NCBI GenBank assembly: GCA_020740775.1
Contig: JAHEWK010000004.1
Location: forward strand, 310,001-374,000
Direction: 5' to 3'
DNA length: 64,000 nucleotides
Source of the DNA: Ilyonectria destructans
Taxonomy: Eukaryota; Ascomycota; Sordariomycetes; Hypocreales; Nectriaceae
In this document: piece by piece, positions 1-10,200 of the stretch
Layout of the letters: every line of letters begins with the position of its first letter
Numbering within the stretch: position 1 is the first letter of the stretch
The notes under the pieces: model-generated
What the model saw: only the letters and a program-made list of their open reading frames with translations
Database searches by the model: none
Told to the model about the DNA's origin: nothing
Made by a program: the position numbers and the translations under genes

Positions 1-1221
1 GACTCCCACAGGCTATGGCGCGAATAGGTCAGAAATAGGACCAGGGCTGTTTGCAGGGGTGCCAGCCGTGGTGATGCAGCCCAAGTTGCAAACTGAGTTG
101 AGCACACACGCGCGCTAAGCCAATATGTTGCAAACTGAGTGAGTATCCGTACCCCCTTGCAGCTGCATTTGGCTACCTTAATCTGAACCTTGTGGACCGT
201 CAAGGCCGGACTCACCGGAGTGAGTTTGCGTGCGAGCGGCGCGGCGTCGTTTGAATGGCCACCATCTACAGCAGACGCCAACCTTTGAGGGGATCTTCCC
301 AGCAGTACAGTCCTGGAACTCATCGTGACCACAGCCTCACTGGGGCGAGACAGCCAACTTGGCCGTGATTGCGCGGGGGCTAGGGGTCAATACACGACGC
401 CACGGCTTGCTGGGGGTCAATACACAACGCCACGGCTTGCTTGCGCATCTAACCGTCCCTCGCATGTGCGCGTAGCCTGGTCTTCTGGCTGCGTGAGAAC
501 GAGCTGAGGACCCCATCCGTGAGGCCAATCACGGCATCCGTTTTGCCACAAACGCATTCGGAGCTGGTCGGGGCTGGCTGCTTGGCCCTACCAAGATATG
601 GCGGTTCAGGATATCTCGGCATAGCCTCACCATGACTGGATCAAATCTGCCCCGCGGAAAGCCACATGCCGCACGGGTGTAATTGAAGGCACACAGAAGA
701 CAGAAGAGGGGCTGCCGTCTATTGCAGAGATTTCCTCCCTCCCATATTGACCGTGCGGTGGCAAGGGATGGCTGCATCGCAACCCCTCCCGGCAACGAAC
801 AAAGGAAATTGACCACTTGACCTCCTCTCCCTGGATGAGGCACGACACGGACACATCCCTCATCGGCTTTTGTTTACCTTTCTCAGCAACTGGTAGCCTC
901 ACAATTGTCTGTCACAAGCCCAAGGTCCGTTGGCTTGGCCTCAGCTGGCTGATGCGGAGGAGGCGTCTGCGAGGCGTTGAGTAAAACAGATGGCTATAAT
1001 AGGACACCCAGCTTCGGCTGCCAACGGAATACCCCAAGGATCGACCCAGTTACACTGAGACACCCATAAGCCTTCCTGTAGTACCACCAGTCGTCCTCTC
1101 ACCGCTCCTCCCACGCTTCTACTCCAAGGCCACCGGCGGAGGCAGCCCCATCGCCCTCCCGCCCTCTCCTTCGTCCCTGATCAGTTGCCCTTCTTTCACT
1201 CGTCTCTGGCCAAGTTCCTCG
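1..1221. other. Intergenic, left edge
   Basis: I find no supportable gene here. The short open frames overlap on both strands and lack recognisable motifs. The stretch is moderately GC-rich and holds a 30 bp tandem duplication at 383-442. It also holds two copies of TTGCAAACTGAGT near 85 and 127, and a pyrimidine-rich leader just before the gene that starts at 1222. Confidence 0.5.
383..442. repeat. 30 bp tandem duplication
   Basis: Two adjacent 30 bp units (383-412 and 413-442) begin GGGGTCAATACAC and end ACGCCACGGCTTGCT. They differ at only a couple of positions, one of them CGACGCC versus CAACGCC. I see no function for it. Confidence 0.8.
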
Positions 1222-2874
1222 ATGCCTCCGCCTCCCCGAAAGTCATCGCGTATCGCACAGCTGGCTGCCATCAAGGCATCCAAGGCTGGCGGAGCTGAAA
1301 AACGCCCCTCACCCACCATGGATTCAACGGACGACACGGTTCAATCCACTTGCCGCAAGAAACTGCAGCGCCCAGACGACTCTCCGCAACCCATGCAAGA
1401 CCACAAAGATGCTGACTCCGCTTCCCTTATTGCAGGTGATGGAAACTCCGTGGAGTCTGTACTGCCGACTCAAACAAGCCCAGGCGCTTCTCGATCGCAG
1501 GAAGACGACTCTCCTCAACTCAAGCAAGACAACAAAGACGCCGACTCTGCTTCCCTCATCGCAGGTGATGGAGACTCCGTGGAGGCTGTACTGCCGACTC
1601 AAACAAGCCCAGTCTCCTTCCCATCACATGAAGACGACTCTTCGCAGCCCAAGATTCACGAAGAGGAAATCCGCCGGCTCCTCTCGTTGATTGCCGACTC
1701 TACCCACCTGACTGTTGGCGAAAAAAGATCTCTGGAGGTTTTGGCCTCGGCTCAGACAACAAGCGAAGGCACCTCTGAGATACAGGAGTATCTAACAAAT
1801 GATGCGCTGTATAAGGCGATCATGAATCGTCGGCATCGGAGGGCGCCCGCGGCACGCCGGGAACACTATCAGCCACATGAATCACTCTCAGAGGAAGAAA
1901 TCCACCGTTGGGCAGACCTTGAGATTTTTGGCCAAGCGAAAGACCCTTCCTTTCTGCTTCTTGACTTCGACGAGTACCTAGATGGAGCCGTTTTGAATTT
2001 TCTTAACGGGTGTCTCACTAAAAAGCTATCATGGGAGGATCTCGACGCGGACACTCAGAATCGCGTCAAGGAGTGGGCACCAGAGGCTGAACAGCACTTT
2101 ACCGATTTGACTACAGGTGGAGAACAATACCAACTGCTAAAAGCCTGGGTGTGGCGAGTTCTCTTTTACAATTTGTTTTCGGCAGATTGCGACGACAAAT
2201 GGGCCGGAGAGGCTTGGGCTGACTATGACAAGATGCTTCGAGGTCTCCAAGGTAACTATTTTCTTTCCCACATGTCCATACTCTTCTGAAGGGCACCCTA
2301 CTAATCCGATACCGTGAACGAAGAGCGCATTACCAACGTTGACAACTCGTTCAACTGGACATTTCATACTTGGAGATATCACTCGGTCCGGATGCTGCAT
2401 GCCTTACACGGCGCCCATACGGACCCTGCCCGACTTGACAGAATTCTTCGGAAAGAGTTTGACCCCTTGATCAAACTCAATGAGCCCGAGTGCTGCGCCA
2501 GCCATGTCGACGAGTGTCTCAAGGACATAGTCAAGTGGGCTATCTACCTCGACTTCGCTGCACTTACGTCCAAGGCAAGATTCAGCTTCGAGATGCGCGA
2601 CCCGAAAACGTTGAAAGTCTCAGGTTTCCCCTACAAGTTTGACAAGAACGTCATGCAGTGTGAAGAGGAGCCGGAGGATGGCACCGTCGTCGACTTTATT
2701 ATTCGCCCGAGCATGCGCATCTATGGACGCCAAAAGAGTCGCGACTTGTTCCACATGAATGACGACAGCCAGTTCCACACCGGTGAGCCTTGTTTCGTTA
2801 ACTACCACATCTTCGATCATCTACCGATGCAGGTCGCAGCGAAGTGGGATGAGTCGGACATGTCGGAGGAATGA
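1222..2874 (+). CDS. Hypothetical protein with tandem acidic repeats
   Basis: I do not recognise this protein. Exons 1222-2251 and 2324-2874 give about 526 residues. The 72 bp intron begins GTAACT, has CTACTAATC as branch site and ends GAAG; the splice is in phase and joins two long coding blocks. The N terminus is basic and proline-rich (PPPPRKSSRIAQ) and could bind nucleic acid or carry a nuclear signal. Residues 52-94 and 95-137 are two copies of a 43-residue acidic Ser/Thr/Gln-rich unit, with a third copy started at 138. The rest looks like a folded acidic domain rich in Trp and aromatic residues (WADLEIF, AWVWRVLFYNLF, NWTFHTWRYHSVRM) with no motif I can name. The start is the first ATG of the frame, and no neighbour hints at a role. 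The gene model is more certain than any function. Confidence 0.7.
1375..1632 (+). repeat. Two 129 bp in-frame tandem repeats
   Basis: Units 1375-1503 and 1504-1632 each encode 43 residues, starting DDSPQ and containing the shared blocks KDADSASLIAGDG and LPTQTSP. A third copy begins at 1633 (DDSSQPK) and then diverges. Third-base differences between the units (for example GATGCT versus GACGCC) show that the duplication is not brand new and that the protein sequence has been kept. Confidence 0.9.
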
Positions 2875-3105
2875 AGCGTGACGCTTGACGGAGGCGGGAT
2901 CTCAATTTGGCTTGATTTCTCCGAGGTTCGGAATGGTGACATGCTCGAGGTTCATGGGGGCTGGAGTGTTCTGGCTCGAGAGTCCCGTTATTGCGGGCCG
3001 AGATGGCGAAATCAGAGCATGTTGCCAAGGTGGTCTTTGTTGCTCGCGATTGAGCTGTCTATTCGTGGATACCAACGCTGTCTTGCTTCCCTCGTTCCTC
3101 GCCCT

Positions 3106-3994
3106 TTAGCTTGTTCCATCTCGATAGACCTTATTGTTCAGCCCTCTTGTTCGTCTTGCTCGCCCGTCCGTCAAGTCGTCAGCGGTCTCAGGGGCTTGAC
3201 TATCGTGCTCGTACAAACGGCTGGCCGACTCCTTCATGTACCCGTCCACCTGCTCCACGTTCTGCGCCCTGGAGTCCTTGAACTCCTGGACATGGCCAGC
3301 CTCTACTGCATCGATGGCTTTCTGGAGAAGAGCGACGCTGAAGTTGAAGGGGCCAGCGTAGAGTTCCAGCACCTCATACGCCTTGGGCAAGTTGTCCAAA
3401 GGCGCACACCCCGTCATCCTGTGCCGGGGATATTCGGCGTGGACGCGCGAAACACCTACTATGGCGACATTGTCAAGACGTCGCAGCAGGTCGAAGTTTT
3501 TCCGGACGTGACGGTGCTCTGGGGCCTCAGTCTCGCCTCCACCCTCGAGGCTCAAGCGGATATCCAACAGGACCTAGAAGACTTTGCGTATGGCCGAACG
3601 AATACTCCAGAGTTCGTCTTCGCCTTGTATTTATACCGTAATATTCGATCGTCGGGTGTCCTCGACTCGGAGTCCGTCCGTATGCGCAGCTTGGGGACTC
3701 CCCGATATGATCCATTTCCAGAGAATAGGCTCATTCTCCCCCAGCCTTGTCGAGTATCTTAATCCCTCACGTGTCCTCCGCGTACAGGAGGTGACGGGCT
3801 TCGAGCAGGACTTGGCGGCACGTGCGAAGAATGGCAGGGTACAGGTGGAGTTGACACTTGATCATTATCACGTCGAAGCTCCAGCGACAGGTCGAGAAAC
3901 AAAGGTCCGGACCCGCGAGATGCGTGCTGGTGGGCCAGGGGGGATACGGCAAGGATGAATAAATAGCTGCCGTTGAATGGTCGTAACAACTCAA
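3106..3994 (-). pseudogene. Probable minus-strand gene, possibly broken
   Basis: Three minus-strand blocks look like pieces of one gene. The upstream block (about 3767-3850) encodes ILRTCRQVLLEARHLLY, the 'CRQ...LLY' signature of many fungal F-box/2EXR-like proteins. The middle block ends at 3637. The last exon (3106-3573, about 156 residues to a TAA stop) is joined to it by an in-phase 63 bp intron, GTATAA...TTCTAG (3636-3574). I could not join the first and middle blocks with a good splice pair, because a TGA follows LLYAEDT. So there is either a missed intron or a frame lesion. The start is unknown. A 294-codon frame on the plus strand (2878-3762) overlaps it and cannot be fully excluded. 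No function is assigned. Confidence 0.35.
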
Positions 3995-5903
3995 GTAGGG
4001 AGATGACTGGTTTTGGTGTTGGCGTGTGGTGGGGGTGTCAGGAAGTGGATTGAAGAATCTTGAGTTGGGTCAAGTACAGTGTGCTGGTGCAGAAATACAC
4101 ACTTCTGTACTGAATGATACTTCTGTCTGTATTAAAAATTAAATAAAAAGAGTTGGAGATTAAGCTTAGAGTTAATACTAGATTGGTGGTTTTCAAAAGC
4201 TGGTCAATACAAATATTTGTAATTTAACTATGTGCTTATTGCATCGTGGAGTTTATCGTGGGACGTCGTGGGTCGTGGAGTCGAGGTTGGAACCTGGGCG
4301 GGCACTGTAACAGATCACTAAACTGGCCCCACTAGCTGCTGCAGTCTGCTCACTACAGAGGCCTACCCACTAACTTACAGCGCAACTACAGTGGGCATAG
4401 TGTCAGACGTCGTGACTCCGTGAGTGGGGTCTGACGGTCTAAGTTGGGTGCCTTTGGGACAGGAAATAGTTGATCAAATGATGCCCAAAATAGGATTCTT
4501 TAATTGATCATGGATACGACCTTAATAACATCGTTGTGACTGATGGATCGACTGTGTTCTTCATCATCTTGACTGGCGAGGGATTTTCCTCATCTAACTG
4601 ACAGTGTCCAAAACCCCGGCTTCCTCAGTCATCTTGCCGGACCGGATCCCTCCGTCTTCCATATAGTGGGGCCATGTGACGATTATATAAGCAAGAATCG
4701 ATTACATAATTTACACGTGACCCTCCCGTGCATATTCCTGTCCGGATAACAATTACTGAACTTTCCAGAGACAAATATCTCAGGTCAGGCTGTGTTATCC
4801 TTACGTCTTAAAATTTCAGTAGTGAACAAGAGTTCTCATCTTCAGTTGCCTGTATACTGATGAGTTTTCGCTCTTGCGACTTCCCATACAGTTCTTGAGA
4901 GACTTGAGAGAGCATGGACAACTGTAAAAACTCGGTAAATTAGACCACCTTAGCGTGAATGTGGGAATGGATCTAGTCCCTAGATGGTATGGTCTTGTCG
5001 CCTCATCGGAGGATCCGTCGATACTATTGGACGCTCCAGGATTTCTCGCATATTTTGGGCTGGCCAGCGCATAAAGATGGGGGCTCCTTCCACGCTAAGG
5101 TGTTTCAACTTAATGGGACCTTGGAATATAGAGAGGGTTGGGTTTGACGTAGAGCTGGACAAGAACACCGCTTGGATATGACGATAGCGATATACCTAAT
5201 AGCCTATGATTGATACTAGAAGTTGCCTGAATACTCCAATTCTTTTTACTTGAGTAGTTATTTTCAAGTTCGTATTCTTATATGCATTTAGCACTCCCGG
5301 ATGCTCTTGTGCTGGTGTTGTGAGGAGCGATTGTTTAGTCCCTTACCTAAGTAATCCCCAATTGTTTGTAAAACCTGACGATATTTCACAAGCGCTTCCA
5401 TGAATAGGCGGCAGTAATTTAGTATCACAGAGCGCCCTTAACGGTCAAATGAGAGGAACCTGATAATCATTCCTGCCAGCTCTAGGGTAGTCGGCTGACG
5501 ATTGACCCACCCTTCCTAGAGTGGGGGCTACATGGCGTCCAAAGAGCGAGCGGTGGCATACGAGAAAACTCCTGCATTTTCCTTTCCGCAGTCAGGGATT
5601 GAAGATGTCTTATCTCTTAGTAACATGCACATTCAACGAGTTTGTGACGCCCAAAGAGCAGGGCAGAAACCGTGTTGCTCTTCTTGTACTCCTGCGGAAA
5701 TAGCACGGGAAGCATGGATTGGAATGAGTTTCTGTCAAACAAGTAAAGTGGCAATAAAGCGCAAAAAAAGAGTGAGGTTCTTGGTAACGGGATGTACAAA
5801 AATCTAATCAATAACAATAAACTAGGCACCGAAGACGAAAGAGAGAAATAGCAGTGTAAGATGCGTGCAGGCTCGACTGACAAAACAAACAAATGGCTGT
5901 AGA
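3995..5903. other. AT-rich intergenic region
   Basis: About 1.9 kb without a supportable gene. It has AT-rich runs (4100-4240, 4690-4760, 5200-5300) and many stops in all frames. The last few hundred bases lie downstream of the NRPS stop at 5904 and must hold its 3'UTR. I see no transposase, terminal repeats or RNA gene. Confidence 0.5.
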
Positions 5904-7283
5904 CTACACCTGCAAATCTATGTCATCCAAACATGACTGTAAGGGAACATCTGAACAACTGGCCAGCTTATCCATGATCGTAACAAGGCAATCAATCATC
6001 TTCTCTCCCGTCTCTGCGGATAATATAGCCGTGTTGGCGGCGAGTGTGAAATGGAGACGATCCACGTAAGGATAGGATACCATAGCTAGGCTCTGTGGGA
6101 CTGCGTGGTGGTCTTCAAAGAACTCCACTCGGGCTGCAGCTTCTGAAAACCCAAATTCAGGGTGCTCTTCGATGTTCTGGTGTTGAATGATTGTGTCAAA
6201 CATCGAGTTTGCTGGCCAGTCGGTGCAGTTGTCTATGATGTCTCTGAAGCCCATCGAGTCTGATTCTCCGATATCGAGGAATTGATCTTGAACAGAGAGT
6301 AGTAGTTCAGTTGGCGTTCGAATAGTCGCAAGGTTGACCCGAACAGGTACAACGTTGAGGGTTGGTCCGATAATCTCCTCGATTCCATCAATGGCAGAAT
6401 TGCGACCGGAAACCGTGTGGCCGTACACAATGTCCTGCGCTTTCGTGATGTGGGATAAAAGTACAGCCCATGCAGCACTGACCAGAGTGGCAGTAGTGAG
6501 GTTTCCGGGAAGATGCGGCAGGGGTTTGTCTACTTCAACCACGACGCGCTTTGGCTGAGAGTCGGGAATGGTGCCCTGCGGGAGCAAGTTGGACTCAATC
6601 TTATTAAGAGAGGACCCTTGCAAGACGTTCTTCCAGTGTTCCATTGCTTTGGGCCGTTGGCGAGCGGAATAAGAGAGGAATGTGTGGAAGCCCGGAGCAG
6701 AAGACAGCTCCATCTTGTTGTAGCTGTTGAGGAGCGACTGCATGATGCTAGGAAAGCAAACACCATCGTACTGGGCATGTGATAGACGGAAGATCAATCG
6801 GATACCTTGGACCTTGTGTCTGAGAAGCACGAATTCGATTGGTGGTTCGTTTGGCGAAAGGTTGCTCCTCTCCCTGAGACAAAAGTCGTTGGAGGCCTTG
6901 ACGAGATCCTCATCCACATCTTGGATGCGAAGAGGTAGGTCGAGGTGATGAGGAATAACCAGCCAATACTTTCCTAAAAGAGACGGGAAAGTTGCGCGGA
7001 GAATAGGAAGCTTCTCCAGGAGTGCAATACAGCCTGCCTTGAAGCGGGGAATATCCAAGTCCACTCCAAGATCAAGGAAGAAATAGTTGGCAAACTGTTC
7101 GTTTCTGACGGCATCAGCCACGCCCAACGCTTGGGCATTGGTAAGGGGGAAGATGTCGGCGACTGCCCTAGAGTGCATGTCAATGGCGGCGGAGGAGTCA
7201 AGCTCCTCGAGGAGAGCTGCCTTGGTGACAGGGTCGATGAGCTCAACCTCTTCAATGTCTTCGATCTGCGTAGCGGCGGTTGG
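5904..7283 (-). other. NRPS terminal condensation (CT) domain
   Basis: About 450 residues follow T9. The domain starts with a PLTNAQALG block and has an active-site motif SHAQYDG near 6770, Ser replacing the first His of HHxxxDG. It ends in an ordinary C-domain C-terminal lobe (VYGHTVSGRNSA). Such terminal C domains commonly release fungal NRPS products by macrocyclisation, so the product is probably a head-to-tail ring. There is no thioesterase or reductase. Confidence 0.85.
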
Positions 7284-10200
7284 GAGACGAGCCAAGTCTT
7301 CGAGCGTGTCGCGACGGAAAACATCTGCTACCGCTAGAGCGATACCGACCTTTCGGGCCTCACCAACGACCTTCATTGCCGTGATGGAGTTGCCGCCAAG
7401 CTGGAAGAAACTGTCATCCAGACCAATAGTAGCCGGCTCAATTTCCAGCACCTGGCCCCAGATCCTCTGCATCTGCCGTTCCGCCTCGGAAGTTGGTGGC
7501 CGGACTACGCCTCGTCCTATCGTCCGCATTTGGATGCTCTCTGCGAGGACCCGGCGGTCGACCTTGCCGTTGGCGTTGACCGGAAGCTTCTCTAGGACCG
7601 TAATGATCTGAGGAATCATGTAAGACGGCAGTTGAGCACGCAGCATGTCGAGCAGCTGGTCTCGAATCTTCTGCTTCAGCTGCTGCCGCATAGGCTGACT
7701 GCTGAACGAATGCGATGGCCGGCCTTGATGATCATCAGGGAATTGGAAAAGCACCCTGCTTCCTTCATTGATTGGTTCATAGGCGTGGAAGACGGCATCT
7801 AGACCGCCACGCTGCGAATGTTGTCGAGCCCAGCTGAGTTCGCAGCGGTAACCTGCCTGATGCGCGATCTCTGCCAATTCGACTGCAGAAAGCGAAGGGC
7901 AATTTTGAGCCTTTTGGCGGACAGAGAAGAGCCAGTTACGGTTATTGGCGGTCTTGTCTGCTGTATTGCTGAGTGAATCCACAATGTGCCGCTCAACGAT
8001 GGATTTGCTGTGAGGGATGTTGCTGACTGCCACGACAGACGAAGAGCTAGCAGCATCTTGTAAAAGTTGCAGCAGGGATTGGCGATCCAGTCTGCGCTCC
8101 ATAAAGTTGATCCATTCATCATTGTCGATGTCGTGAATTTGCCGCTTTGTGTCTTGACTCTTGATGTGCACGACGGCGGCGTAGCGGTAGCAGCTCAACT
8201 CGTTGGTGGCCTTCATTCGCTTCGGCAGGATCTCGACGTGCTCAACGAGGTCAGGCAGGTTAGTTTTCAAGGCGGTAAAGAAACCTGGGTCAATGAGCAA
8301 CTCGAGCTCAGTCTCTTCCATCTCTGCAACCCTCCGTTGAATGCTTTCCTTGCTTGACTTGTCTCCCAAAAGGTGAAGCTCCTTGGTGACGAGGAACTCC
8401 CGGTAAAGTGCCTGGGATCGCATATCGCCAAAGAAGATTGTCTTGACGCCCTGGACTTGGGCGAGGTCTTCAACGGCCCTGAGAAGGTACTCTTGACTCG
8501 GGAAGTATTGAGCAACCGAGTTGATAACCACCAGGTTGGGTGATAGCGGACCGGGCAGTTGCGTAACATCCGCGGCTGTTCCCTTGTGTACGTGGACCTT
8601 GCCAGCCAAGCTGGGTATGGAGTTTGCCGTCTTCATGACGAAGTCAACTGCCCGCTGGGACGGTTCGAGGCCAACGTAGCTCTCCAGTCCTTTGGTTAGG
8701 TTGAAGAGGATCATACCGGAGCCTGTGCCGACCTCCAGAACGTTGCCAGCCGGTCCTCCATTGAGAATCGTCTCAATGCCATCGTCCAGCCATTCATTCA
8801 TCTCTCCCTTGTCAATCTCAGTTCCATCGTACATAGAGGTCCATGCGATGAAGTCTCTTCCAATCGTCTCAGTTTGCATGTTATCGATGGCATCGTACTT
8901 GTCGTCATCGAACAGCTCTCTCCACACTTCAACGTGTTCCAATTCATTTTCACCCTCCACTTCTTCGCCGTCTTCCGTCTGGTTCTGGAGTGCAGCATGA
9001 TGTTCGTCAATATGCCCCACTGCAACGAAGCCAACAAGTTGGGCGTCTCGATCAGGCTCTTGCTGCAACAACGCAACAGCATCATTGACAGCCTCGTGGC
9101 TACGGAGGACGTGCTCGACCTCACCCAATTCAATACGGTTGCCACGGATCTTGATTTGGCCGTCCATTCGACCGAAACATTCCAGTTGACCATCTAGTGG
9201 TCGATAACGGACATAATCTCCGGTTCGATAGGCTCGGACTGGCAGCTTCCCATCAAGCATAATCGAGATAAAGCGGCCAACCTCGCGTTGAGCGTCGGTA
9301 TATCCCCTCGCCAGACCATCGCCGGTCACAACAAGCTCTCCGACTACGCCAAGGGGCACGAGGCGTTGGTGTGGATCCATCACATAGGCTCCTGAGTTGG
9401 TGAGAGCTCGGCCAATTGGGACGCCGTTGGTAAATGTCTCTCCCTTCTCAATGGGGTAGATGGTGCTTGCAACGGAGTTTTCGGTCGGCCCATACGCGTT
9501 GATGATATTGCCCTTTACAAGACTCTGCGCTGTGACTATGTCCTGAGGATCAAGCCGGTCTCCGCCAACGTACAGGGTCTCAAGCATGCCTATAGTGACG
9601 GGGGAGTCAAGTAGGCACTGCTTGAGCAAAGCTGGCGTGAACAGGGCAACTTGGACTGCGTTTTGTGTGAAGGTATTCGCTAGGGCTCTGTAGTCCAAAA
9701 CAGTCATAGAATCGATGCAGATCAAGGTGCCGCCATTCAATAGAGCTGCAAAAATCTCCCACGTTGATGCGTCGAAGGCGACATTGGCGATGTGGCCTAT
9801 AGTTGGACTCCCAGGGAGGTGCTGTGACATGTTGCTGTCCTTGACTAGGCGCACAATGCCACGATGCTCAACCATGACTCCCTTTGGCTGACCTGTGGAT
9901 CCTGAGGTGAAGAGGACGTAGGCGAGGCTTGTAGGCGACGGAGCCGGAGGCATAGGGGTGTTCTGTACCTGGTTGTCGAGAGTATCTGGAATTGAGACAA
10001 ACTCAACGTCATCCAGGTCAGTAACAGGAGGCTGCACGGCGTCTCCGAGCAAGACGAGACTATGGCCAGCCATCGATGACAGAACTCTTTCTAGCCGAAC
10101 CTTGGGAATATTAACATCGAAGGGCAAGTAAGCCAGGTTGGCCTTGAGAATGCCCAAGAAGGCAACAACGGTTTGGCATGATCGGCTGGCAAGGACACCA

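Noticed and set aside
2878..3762. 294-codon plus-strand frame after the first gene
   Set aside because: No domain was recognised. The opposite strand carries a known fungal signature and a good in-phase intron, so the minus strand is preferred.
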